Part shown: in pieces, positions 57,357 to 64,000 of the stretch | Numbering within the stretch: the stretch's first letter is position 1 | Layout: every line of letters begins with the position of its first letter | NCBI RefSeq assembly: GCF_031455295.1 | Contig: NZ_JAVDSL010000002.1 | Span: 496,001 to 560,000 of the forward strand | Direction: 5' to 3' | Length of the DNA: 64,000 nucleotides | Origin: Leifsonia sp. 1010 | GTDB lineage: Bacteria > Actinomycetota > Actinomycetes > Actinomycetales > Microbacteriaceae | Made by a program: the position numbers and the translations under genes | The notes under the pieces: model-generated | The model's database searches: none | What the model was told of the DNA's origin: nothing | Seen by the model: the letters and a program-made list of their open reading frames with translations, nothing else

Positions 57357-58427
57357 ATGTCGACCGCATCAGTGACCTCCCGCAAGCGTTCCCTCTGGGA
57401 CCGCCTGCCCGTCGTCCACCAGCTCCGCCAGAGCGTCGGCCTGCAGCGCGGAATGCTCGTGGTGGGCCTCGTGCTCACCGCGCTGTTCATCCTGACGGCG
57501 ATCTTCGCCTCCGTGATCGCGCCGTACGGGTTCGCGCAGTCGAAGGCGGACGGGAAGTCGTTCGGCGCGCAGCAGCCGCCGAGCGCCGCGCACATCTGGG
57601 GCACCACGTCCGGCGGCTACGACGTGTTCTCGCGGGTGATCTGGGGAGCGCAGACCGCGATCCTCGTCATCATCATCGCCGTGCTCCTGTCGATCTTCCT
57701 CGGCGTGCTGCTCGGACTCGTCTCCGGCTACTTCGGCGGCTGGCTCGACCGCGTGCTCGTCGTCATCTGCGATGCGATCTACGCCTTCCCGTCGCTGCTG
57801 CTCGCGATCGTCATGGCCATCGCGATCAGCGGCGGGCAGTCGAGCCTGTGGGGCGGCATCCTGGCGGCGGCGATCTCGATCACCGTCGTCTACATCCCGC
57901 AGTACTTCCGAGTGATCCGCTCGGAGGTCGTCCGGATCAAGGCGGAGGCGTACGTCGAGTCGGCGCGGGTCGTCGGCGCGAGCAACAGCCGGATCATGTT
58001 CCGGCACGTGCTGCGCAATTCGACCAGGACGCTCCCGCTGATCTTCACCCTGAACTCGTCGGAGGCCATCCTCACGCTCGCCGGCCTCGGCTTCCTCGGC
58101 TTCGGCATCGAGCCGACCGCCGCCGCCGAGTGGGGCTACGACCTCAACAAGGCCGTGGATGACGTGACCAGCGGGATCTGGTGGACCTCCATCTACCCGG
58201 GTCTCGCCATCGTGCTGGTCGTGCTGGGCATCACCCTGGTGGGCGAGAGCCTCAACGACCTGGCCGACCCGCGTCTCCGCGGCCGCCGCCGCGCCGCTGC
58301 GGCCTCCGGAGAGGTCGCCGAGACCTCGGTCGTCCCCGGCGGCACTCTGACGGCCGGCCCCGGAGGGGTCGACGGACTCGAGGGCGGCGAATCGTTCGAC
58401 GAGCACGGAATCGAGGTGCGTCCATGA
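57357..58427 (+). CDS. Peptide-type ABC transporter permease (DppC-like)
   Basis: 356 residues, starting just after the DppB-like stop. N-terminal OppC_N domain with the first helix (about 30-55), then GTTSGGYDVFSRVIWGAQTAI, the conserved junction before the pore domain, and EAYVESARVVGASNSRIMFRHVLRN, the EAA loop that docks on the ATPase. The C-terminal 60 residues after the last helix are Gly/Glu-rich and extended. The stop overlaps the ATPase gene start (ATGA). Confidence 0.93.
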   Translation: MSTASVTSRKRSLWDRLPVVHQLRQSVGLQRGMLVVGLVLTALFILTAIFASVIAPYGFAQSKADGKSFGAQQPPSAAHIWGTTSGGYDVFSRVIWGAQTAILVIIIAVLLSIFLGVLLGLVSGYFGGWLDRVLVVICDAIYAFPSLLLAIVMAIAISGGQSSLWGGILAAAISITVVYIPQYFRVIRSEVVRIKAEAYVESARVVGASNSRIMFRHVLRNSTRTLPLIFTLNSSEAILTLAGLGFLGFGIEPTAAAEWGYDLNKAVDDVTSGIWWTSIYPGLAIVLVVLGITLVGESLNDLADPRLRGRRRAAAASGEVAETSVVPGGTLTAGPGGVDGLEGGESFDEHGIEVRP

Positions 58428-60112
58428 GCGACGTCGTACAGATCAAGGACTTGTCGGTCTCCTTCTCCACCGACGCCGGCGCCGTGAAGGCGGTCGACGG
58501 GGTGAGCCTCAACGTCGCCCCCGGCGAGGTGCTCGCCATCGTCGGCGAGTCGGGCTCGGGCAAGACGGTCACCGCCAAGACCATCCTCGGACTGCTGCCC
58601 GAGACGGCGACGGCATCGGGTGCGGTCATCCTGCGCAGCCGCGATGGCAAGACGGAGGCGGACATCGTCTCCATCGGCAAGAGCAAGCTGCGCGAGGTGC
58701 GCGGCACCGACGTGGCCATGGTGTTCCAGGAGCCGTCGACGGCGCTGAACCCGGTCTATCCCGTCGGCTGGCAGATCGCGGAAGGTCTGCGGGCACACGG
58801 CAAGCTGTCGAAGAAGGAGGCGCGGGAGCGCGCCGTCGAGATCCTCGGCCGGGTCGGCATCCCGGAGCCGGAGAAGCGGGTCAAGTACTACCCGCACCAG
58901 TTCTCCGGCGGCCAGAAGCAGCGCATCGTCATCGCGATGGCGCTCGTGCTGAACCCCGGGCTGATCGTGGCGGACGAGCCGACGACCGCTCTGGATGTGA
59001 CGGTCCAGGCCGAGATCCTCGACCTGCTGCGACGTTGTCGCGACGAGTTCGGGGCCGCCATCGTGCTCATCACCCACAACATGGGCGTCGTCGCCGACCT
59101 GGCGGACCGCGTCGCGGTCATGTACCAGGGCAAGCTGGTCGAGCAGGCGGATGTGCGGACGCTGTTCTCCTCCCCGCAGGCCGACTACACGCGCAAGCTG
59201 CTCGCCGCTGTGCCGAAGATCGGACAGGGCCTGATCGCCACGCAGGACCGCGCCATCGCCCGGGCCGAGCGCCCGATCGAGGCGCCGGTCGTCCAGGCGC
59301 GCGATCTGCGCATCCAGTACCCCGGGCGGCTCGGCCGCCCCGGGTTCGTGGCCGTCGACGGGGTCTCGTTCGAGATCCGTCCGGGCGAGGTGCTCGGCCT
59401 TGTCGGCGAGTCCGGCTCGGGCAAGACGACCATCGGGCGGGCCATCGCGGGCCTCAACAAGGTCACCGGCGGGTCGCTCGAAGTGCTCGGGATCGAGATG
59501 AACGGCGTCCGCGAGCGGCGGTTCCGCAAGGTGCGGAGCGACATCGGGTTCGTGTTCCAGGACCCGGCGTCGAGCTTCAATCCGCTGCTCACGATCGCCG
59601 AGTGCGTCGCCGAGCCGCTCGTCGTCCACGGTCGCGCGAGCTCGGCCACCGAGGCCCGTCGCCGCGTCGACGAGCTGTTGGAGGCGGTCCAGCTGCCGCG
59701 CGCGTACGGCGACCGGTATCCGCACGAGCTGTCCGGCGGTCAGCGGCAGCGCGCCAGCCTGGCGCGTGCGCTCGCGCTGGAGCCGAGCCTCCTGATCGCC
59801 GACGAGCCGACCTCCGCACTCGACGTCTCGGTGCAGGCGCGCGTGCTGGAGCTCTTCGCCGACCTGCAGCGGGAGTTCGGGTTCGCGTCGCTGTTCATCA
59901 GCCACGACCTCGCCGTCGTCGACATTCTCGCCGACCGGATCGCGGTACTGCACCGCGGAAAGCTCGTCGAGGAGGGGACCGGCGCCGAGGTGCTCGGCAA
60001 CCCGCGCGAGGCGTACACCCAGCGGCTTCTCGCCTCCCTGCCCGTCCCGGACCCGGTCGAACAGGCCGACCGGCGCGAGGCGCTGCGGGAGTTGCAGGCG
60101 GAGAGCGCCTAG
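58424..60112 (+). CDS. Fused dual-ATPase subunit of the peptide-type ABC importer (DppD-DppF)
   Basis: 562 residues containing two complete ATPases. Domain 1 has Walker A GESGSGKTV (about residue 43), signature FSGGQKQRIVIAMAL and Walker B IVADEPTTALD. Domain 2 has Walker A GESGSGKTT (about 330), signature LSGGQRQRASLARAL and Walker B LIADEPTSALD. In many bacteria these are separate DppD and DppF proteins; here they are fused. It drives the importer formed with the two permeases. A -10 box for the next gene overlaps its stop codon. Confidence 0.94.
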   Translation: MSDVVQIKDLSVSFSTDAGAVKAVDGVSLNVAPGEVLAIVGESGSGKTVTAKTILGLLPETATASGAVILRSRDGKTEADIVSIGKSKLREVRGTDVAMVFQEPSTALNPVYPVGWQIAEGLRAHGKLSKKEARERAVEILGRVGIPEPEKRVKYYPHQFSGGQKQRIVIAMALVLNPGLIVADEPTTALDVTVQAEILDLLRRCRDEFGAAIVLITHNMGVVADLADRVAVMYQGKLVEQADVRTLFSSPQADYTRKLLAAVPKIGQGLIATQDRAIARAERPIEAPVVQARDLRIQYPGRLGRPGFVAVDGVSFEIRPGEVLGLVGESGSGKTTIGRAIAGLNKVTGGSLEVLGIEMNGVRERRFRKVRSDIGFVFQDPASSFNPLLTIAECVAEPLVVHGRASSATEARRRVDELLEAVQLPRAYGDRYPHELSGGQRQRASLARALALEPSLLIADEPTSALDVSVQARVLELFADLQREFGFASLFISHDLAVVDILADRIAVLHRGKLVEEGTGAEVLGNPREAYTQRLLASLPVPDPVEQADRREALRELQAESA

Positions 60113-60115
60113 GGT
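60110..60115 (+). promoter_or_regulatory. -10 box of the extra ATPase gene, leaderless type
   Basis: TAGGGT, whose TAG is the stop codon of the fused ATPase gene; 7 bases separate it from the GTG at 60123. Confidence 0.45.
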
Positions 60116-60122
60116 CGAAGAT

Positions 60123-61028
60123 GTGAGTTCCGACCCCGCCATCGTCGTCAGCGACCTGTCCGTCGAATACCCTGCGCGGGGCCCGAGCGCGTCATGCGTG
60201 GCCCTGCGCGGGGTGAGCTTCCGCCTCGAGCAGGGGCAGGTGCTCGGCGTGCTGGGGGAGACCGGCTCCGGTAAGAGCACGCTCGCGCAGGTGCTGTCCG
60301 GACGAGTCCTCCCTCCGCGCGCATCCGATCCGGGCCCGAGGATCAGCGGGGGAGAGGCGTCCGTCCTCGGTCACCCGCTGCGGAAGGCGCGCAAGCGCGA
60401 CCTGGCCGAGGTGACCTTCCACGTCGGCTACCTGCCGCAGGAGGCCGCCGCGACCCTGGAGCCGTCGCTCAGCGTGCAGGACAACGTCACGCTCCCGATC
60501 TTCGAGCGCGACGAGCGGTATCCGCGGCGGACGGCGGGCGCCCGGGCGGCGACCATGCTCGACACCGTGCACCTGCCGCTCAGTGTGCTCAACAAGTACC
60601 CGTACGAGCTGAGCTCGGGGCAGCGGCAGCGCGTCGCCCTGGCGCGGGCGCTCGTGCTCGGGCCGACCATCCTGGTCGCCGACGAGCCGACCGCCGGGAT
60701 CGACGCGACCGTGCGCGACGCGGTCATCGACCTGCTCGGGCAGCTGCGCGGGCATCCCGACTTCTCGGCGGTCGTGGTGAGTCACGATCTTGCCGTGCTG
60801 CGGCGGGCGACGGATGTGTCGCTCGTGCTGCAGGGCGGCCGGCCGGTGGGCTACGGACCGATTGAGCAGGTGCTCGCCGACCCGACGCATCCCTTCGTCG
60901 CCGGTCTCGCACGCGCGCTGAAGCCGCCGGCGCAGCGGACGGAGCGGCGACCCCAGCGCGGGGCGACCCGGCGCGCGACGGCGGAGAGCACGGGAGCGGT
61001 CGAACAGCACGGAGTGGAGACGCGATGA
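60123..61028 (+). CDS. Stand-alone ABC ATPase at the end of the peptide importer operon
   Basis: 301 residues, GTG start. A single ATPase domain of the Dpp/Opp branch: Walker A GETGSGKST, signature LSSGQRQRVALARAL (Ser in place of the usual first Gly) and Walker B LVADEPTAGID. VGYLPQEAAATLEPSLSVQDN is the Q-loop region. The C-terminal 35 residues are Arg/Thr-rich and extended. It is a third ATPase in an operon whose permeases already have a dual ATPase, so it may serve another permease. Its stop overlaps the next start (ATGA). Confidence 0.88.
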   Translation: MSSDPAIVVSDLSVEYPARGPSASCVALRGVSFRLEQGQVLGVLGETGSGKSTLAQVLSGRVLPPRASDPGPRISGGEASVLGHPLRKARKRDLAEVTFHVGYLPQEAAATLEPSLSVQDNVTLPIFERDERYPRRTAGARAATMLDTVHLPLSVLNKYPYELSSGQRQRVALARALVLGPTILVADEPTAGIDATVRDAVIDLLGQLRGHPDFSAVVVSHDLAVLRRATDVSLVLQGGRPVGYGPIEQVLADPTHPFVAGLARALKPPAQRTERRPQRGATRRATAESTGAVEQHGVETR

Positions 61029-62056
61029 GCGCAGAGGGAATGGACGAGACCGAGCAGACCGGGACGCCGTCGCATCACCGGGCCGTGCTGGCCGTCGAGA
61101 CGACTGCGCTTCCGGAGGATCAGCGGCCGGAGTCCGGACCGATCGCCGTGCTGCCGCAGCCGTCGCAGCGGTTCGTGGATGCCGTCGAGTCGGCCGGCGG
61201 GACGGTCGAGCCGCTCTCCGAACGGACACGCGGTGTGGTCTGGCTGTCCAACACGCAGGCGGCCGAGTTCCCGGCGGTGCTGCACGCGCATCCCGGCATC
61301 GGCTGGGTGCAGCTGCCCTGGGCCGGTGTGGATGCGTTCGCCGACGTCCTCGCGACCGAGGACCGCCCGGGGCTGATCTGGACCAGCGCGAAGGGCGCCT
61401 ACGCGCAGCCCGTGGCCGAGCACGCCCTGGTGCTGAGCCTCGCGCTGCTGCGGGTGATCCCGAAGCGCGTTCGTGCCCGGTCGTGGGCGACGGAGCAGGA
61501 GGGACGGTCGCTGTACGGCCTCGACGTCGTCATCGTCGGCGCCGGCGGCATCGCCCTGGAGCTGATGCGGCTGCTCGAGCCGTTCGGTGTGCGCGTCACC
61601 ATCGTCCGGCGCACCGCATCACCGGTGGAGGGTGCCGTCCGCACCGTGACCGCCGACCGGCTCAGCGAGGTGCTGCCCTCGGCCGACCTCGTGGTCGTCG
61701 CCGCCGCGCTCACCGGTGGAACGCGGCACCTGTTCGGCGCGGACGAGTTCGCGGCGATGAAGGACACCGCGTACCTGGTGAACATAGCGCGCGGCGGACT
61801 CGTCGACACGGATGCCCTGTTGGAGGCGCTGCGCTCCGGCACGATCGCGGGCGTGGGCATCGATGTGACGGACCCGGAACCGCTGCCGGACGGCCATCCC
61901 CTCTGGGACGAGCCGAACGTGATCATCACGCCGCACCAGGCGGACACCCCCGAGATGACGGCCCCGCTGCTCGCCGAGCGCATCCGTCTGAACGTCCACG
62001 CCTTCCTCGACGACGGCCGGTTCGTGGGGGTGGTCGACCCGTCGGCAGGGTACTGA
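61025..62056 (+). CDS. D-isomer-specific 2-hydroxyacid dehydrogenase family protein
   Basis: 343 residues. The NAD-binding domain has VIVGAGGIALELMRLLEPFG in place of the usual GxGxxG (GAGGIA). The catalytic Arg is in NIARGGLVD, the Glu in DPEPLPDGHPLW and the His in ITPHQAD. It reduces 2-oxoacids or oxidises D-2-hydroxyacids; the substrate is unknown. An N-terminal extension of about 20 residues is polar. Coupling to the extra ATPase gene (ATGA overlap) suggests import and metabolism of a common compound, which is inference. Confidence 0.9.
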   Translation: MSAEGMDETEQTGTPSHHRAVLAVETTALPEDQRPESGPIAVLPQPSQRFVDAVESAGGTVEPLSERTRGVVWLSNTQAAEFPAVLHAHPGIGWVQLPWAGVDAFADVLATEDRPGLIWTSAKGAYAQPVAEHALVLSLALLRVIPKRVRARSWATEQEGRSLYGLDVVIVGAGGIALELMRLLEPFGVRVTIVRRTASPVEGAVRTVTADRLSEVLPSADLVVVAAALTGGTRHLFGADEFAAMKDTAYLVNIARGGLVDTDALLEALRSGTIAGVGIDVTDPEPLPDGHPLWDEPNVIITPHQADTPEMTAPLLAERIRLNVHAFLDDGRFVGVVDPSAGY

Positions 62057-62110
62057 GGCTGGACGCGCGCGGGATGCACGCCCGATTTCTCCCGTGGCCG
62101 CGAACCTTGC

Positions 62111-62116
62111 TAGAGT
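62111..62116 (+). promoter_or_regulatory. Possible -10 box of the tRNA-Asn gene
   Basis: TAGAGT, 19 bases before the mature tRNA 5' end. Confidence 0.4.
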
Positions 62117-62135
62117 AGCTTCGCTGATCAAGCAT

Positions 62136-62208
62136 TCCTCGATAGCTCAATTGGCAGAGCAGCCGGCTGTTAACCGGCAGGTTCTTGGTTCGAGTCCAAG
62201 TCGGGGAG
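62136..62208 (+). tRNA. tRNA-Asn (anticodon GTT)
   Basis: 73 bases. Acceptor stem TCCTCGA/TCGGGGA with one T-G wobble, D arm with AGCTCAATTGG, anticodon arm GCCGG-CTGTTAA-CCGGC with anticodon GTT at 62169-62171, T arm with GGTTCGAGTCC. The CCA end is not encoded. It lies between the dehydrogenase gene and a strong terminator. Confidence 0.97.
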
Positions 62209-62218
62209 CGTTGTGAAA

Positions 62219-62250
62219 CCCCCGGTCTTCTTCGGAAGGCCGGGGGTTTT
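62219..62250 (+). terminator. Intrinsic terminator after tRNA-Asn
   Basis: CCCCCGGTCTTC and GAAGGCCGGGGG form a 12-bp stem with one T-G pair and a TTCG loop, followed by TTTT and preceded by AAA. Confidence 0.95.
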
Positions 62251-62270
62251 CGTTATGCACCCTTCGAGCC

Positions 62271-62332
62271 TGCGATGTGCGCCAAATCACGGTTATGGCG
62301 CGCGCAGAACGACGATTTGGCGCAAATCTGCG
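62271..62332. repeat. Palindrome pair P6/P7 (ATTTGCGCCAAAT family)
   Basis: ATGTGCGCCAAAT (62275-62287) and ATTTGGCGCAAAT (62315-62327) are inverted relative to each other and can form a stem with their flanks. The second is the exact reverse complement of the P2 core at 43378-43390, 19 kb away. It lies just beyond the stop of the minus-strand response regulator. Confidence 0.75.
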
Positions 62333-62340
62333 GGCCGCCG

Positions 62341-63003
62341 CTACTGCCAGCCGGGCTGGACGAGGCCGGTCTCGTAGGCCAGGACGACGAGGTGGACGCG
62401 GTCGCGCGCATCCAGCTTCGTCATGATCCGCGACACGTGGGTCTTCGCGGTGAGCGGGCTGAGGAAGAGCCGTTCGCCGATCTCGGTGTTGGTCAGACCG
62501 TGTGCGACCAGGGTCAGCACCTCGCGTTCGCGGTCGGTGAGATGTTGAAGAGCCGCCGCATCCGGTGCCGGCCGCAGCCCGCCCGACACACGCTCGATGA
62601 GCCGCCGGGTCACGCCCGGGGAGAGCAGTGCGTCGCCGTCGGCCACGACGTGCACGGCGCGGATGAGCTCCACCGGCTCGGTGTCCTTCACCAGGAAACC
62701 GCTGGCGCCGGCGATGATCGCCTGGGCGACGTACTCATCGAGCTCGAACGTCGTCACGATGACGATGCGGGTACCGGCGAGGGCCGGGTCTGCGACGATC
62801 TCACCGGTCGCCCACAGTCCGTCGCCGTCCGGCATCCGGATGTCCATCAGCACGACGTCGGGATGCGTCTCGCGAACGAGATCCACCGCCGCGCGCCCGG
62901 TTCCGGCCTCACCGACGATCTCGACGTCGTCCTCGGCCTCCAGGAGCGCGCGGAAACCGGCGCGGACCAGGAGCTGGTCGTCGGCGAGCAGGACCCGGAT
63001 CAC
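62341..63003 (-). CDS. NarL/FixJ-family response regulator
   Basis: 220 residues, GTG start at 63003 overlapping the kinase stop. The receiver domain has an acidic pair in LLADDQ, phosphoacceptor Asp52 or near it in VVLMDIRMPDGDG and a conserved Lys in GFLVKDTEP. The LuxR-type DNA-binding domain is LTDREREVLTLVAHGLTNTEIG with LTAKTHVSRIMTKLDARDR. Targets are unknown. It is a different pair from the one at 32306-34863, with a clearly diverged receiver. Confidence 0.94.
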   Translation of the reverse strand: MIRVLLADDQLLVRAGFRALLEAEDDVEIVGEAGTGRAAVDLVRETHPDVVLMDIRMPDGDGLWATGEIVADPALAGTRIVIVTTFELDEYVAQAIIAGASGFLVKDTEPVELIRAVHVVADGDALLSPGVTRRLIERVSGGLRPAPDAAALQHLTDREREVLTLVAHGLTNTEIGERLFLSPLTAKTHVSRIMTKLDARDRVHLVVLAYETGLVQPGWQ

Positions 63004-64000
63004 GATGCGGCCTCTCTCTGCGCCGACCGCGGTGCCGTGGAGGGGATACGCGCCTCGACGAGGAGCCCTCCGCCGTCGGCGGGGCGGACGTCGAAGCGGC
63101 CGCCGAGCAGCTCGGCGCGCTCGCGCATCCCGACCATGCCCCGTCCGCCCCGTCCGACGCCCGCGGCGGCGGATTGGGCCGACGTGCGGCCATCTCCACT
63201 CGCGGCTGTGGGCAGGCCCCGGCCGTCGTCGCGCACGGTCAGCACGTACCAGCCGTCGATCTCGGTGAGCCGGATCGCGACGCTGGACGCCTGCGCGTGC
63301 CGGCCGATGTTGGTCAGTGACTCCTGGACGATCCGGTACAGCGCCAGCTGCGTCGCGGCGGACGGGGTCGATGTCAGGTCGGTGTCGTACGTGACGCGCA
63401 GGCCGGCCTTCTGGTACGTCTCCACGAGGACCGGGATGCGCGTGAGATCAGGCTCGGGGGAGCGGGCGGCCTGCTCCTCGGTACCCCGGAGGAAGCCGAG
63501 GACGCCGCGCACCTCCTCGAGCGCCTGGCTGCTGGTGGTCTTGATCGCCTCCAGACTCTCGCGGGCCTTCTCGGGCCGGGAGTCGAACAGGTGGAGGCCG
63601 ACGCCGGCCTGGACGCTGATCTGCGAGAGCGAGTGCGCGAGTACGTCGTGCAGTTCGCGGGCGATGCGGAGCCGCTCGGCCTCCGCTGCGGCCTCCCGTC
63701 GCGCCGCGACTTGGCGGGCGACCTCGCGGAACCGCTCACGACGATTGCGCAGCGCCTCGCCGACACCGAGCAGGAGGCAGAGGATGAGCGCGATGATCAG
63801 GGGCCGCAGCATGGCGGCCGGCTGGCCGCGCAGCAGGTAGGCGGCGACCGGAGCGGCGATCGCGAAGCCGGCGAGCGTCCACCAGGCCCACACACGCGCT
63901 CCGCGGACAACCGCGCTGACGACGGCGAAGGCGAGCGGGACTGCCGAGAACGGCGGTCCCGTGGTCACCGCGATGGCCGGTGCGCACAGCACGGCGATGG
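63000..64000 (-). CDS. NarL-type sensor histidine kinase, N-terminus beyond the window
   Basis: At least 330 residues are visible and the 5' end lies outside the window. Several membrane helices (about the first 80 visible residues) are followed by a HisKA_3 box ERLRIARELHDVLAHSLSQI with the phosphoacceptor His, and the HATPase domain with YRIVQESLTNIGRHA, VRDDGRGLP and GRGMVGMRERAELLGG. It overlaps its response-regulator gene by 4 bases. The ligand is unknown. Confidence 0.92.
   Translation of the reverse strand, partial: IAVLCAPAIAVTTGPPFSAVPLAFAVVSAVVRGARVWAWWTLAGFAIAAPVAAYLLRGQPAAMLRPLIIALILCLLLGVGEALRNRRERFREVARQVAARREAAAEAERLRIARELHDVLAHSLSQISVQAGVGLHLFDSRPEKARESLEAIKTTSSQALEEVRGVLGFLRGTEEQAARSPEPDLTRIPVLVETYQKAGLRVTYDTDLTSTPSAATQLALYRIVQESLTNIGRHAQASSVAIRLTEIDGWYVLTVRDDGRGLPTAASGDGRTSAQSAAAGVGRGGRGMVGMRERAELLGGRFDVRPADGGGLLVEARIPSTAPRSAQREAAS

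Noticed and set aside
60123-61028. Reading the last ATPase as the missing DppF of the importer
   Set aside because: The preceding gene already contains two complete ATPase domains, so a separate DppF is not needed.

Overview
High-GC, densely packed actinobacterial chromosome. Gene content, codon bias, frequent GTG starts and many promoters whose -10 box sits 5-7 bases before the start codon fit the family Microbacteriaceae (Leifsonia-like). The taxonomic call is inference from gene content and recalled family resemblance, not from a search. No plasmid, phage or transposase gene was seen.

Layout. 1-7724: the end of a DedA-type membrane protein, a BlaI-type repressor with an M56 membrane peptidase, then, divergently, cydABDC (cytochrome bd oxidase and its assembly ABC transporter). 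Two 17-bp palindromes sit exactly in the blaI/cydA divergent promoter. 7750-12722: pabC and pabB (4-aminobenzoate for folate), then leuS. 12870-21739: comEA, comEC, holA, rpsT, an epimerase, an amidohydrolase and lepA. 21790-24728: DUF1990 gene, hemW and two small DUF4870 membrane proteins. 24842-32225: a CIRCE operator followed by the housekeeping series hrcA, dnaJ, rsmE, HIT, phoH, ybeY, CNNM/CorC, era.

32306-41398 looks like an accessory envelope block set into that conserved series: a two-component system with a duplicated membrane sensor, a 109-bp tandem repeat array with conserved hairpins, an FtsX-type ABC exporter, and an esterase plus aminoacyl-phosphatidylglycerol synthase pair. The core series resumes at 41423 with a leucine-rich leader peptide and leuA, then a cluster of palindromes, a TRIC-like channel, recO, uppS, a DsbA-like protein with a tiny coupled Cys-containing ORF, a frameshifted DUF559 endonuclease-like gene bracketed by two related hairpins, a YbaK-type deacylase, dusB, dgt, a DUF4282 membrane protein and dnaG. 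54531-62056 is a peptide-type ABC importer operon with an extra ATPase and a 2-hydroxyacid dehydrogenase. A tRNA-Asn and a second two-component system, cut by the window end, close the window.

The most unusual signals are non-coding: the BlaI-like operators over cydA, a family of 13-bp palindromic cores (ATTYGYGCCRAAT) found in two intergenic regions 19 kb apart, the hairpin pair around the broken DUF559 gene, and the 109-bp tandem repeat. No complete new multi-gene defence or mobile system was recognised.
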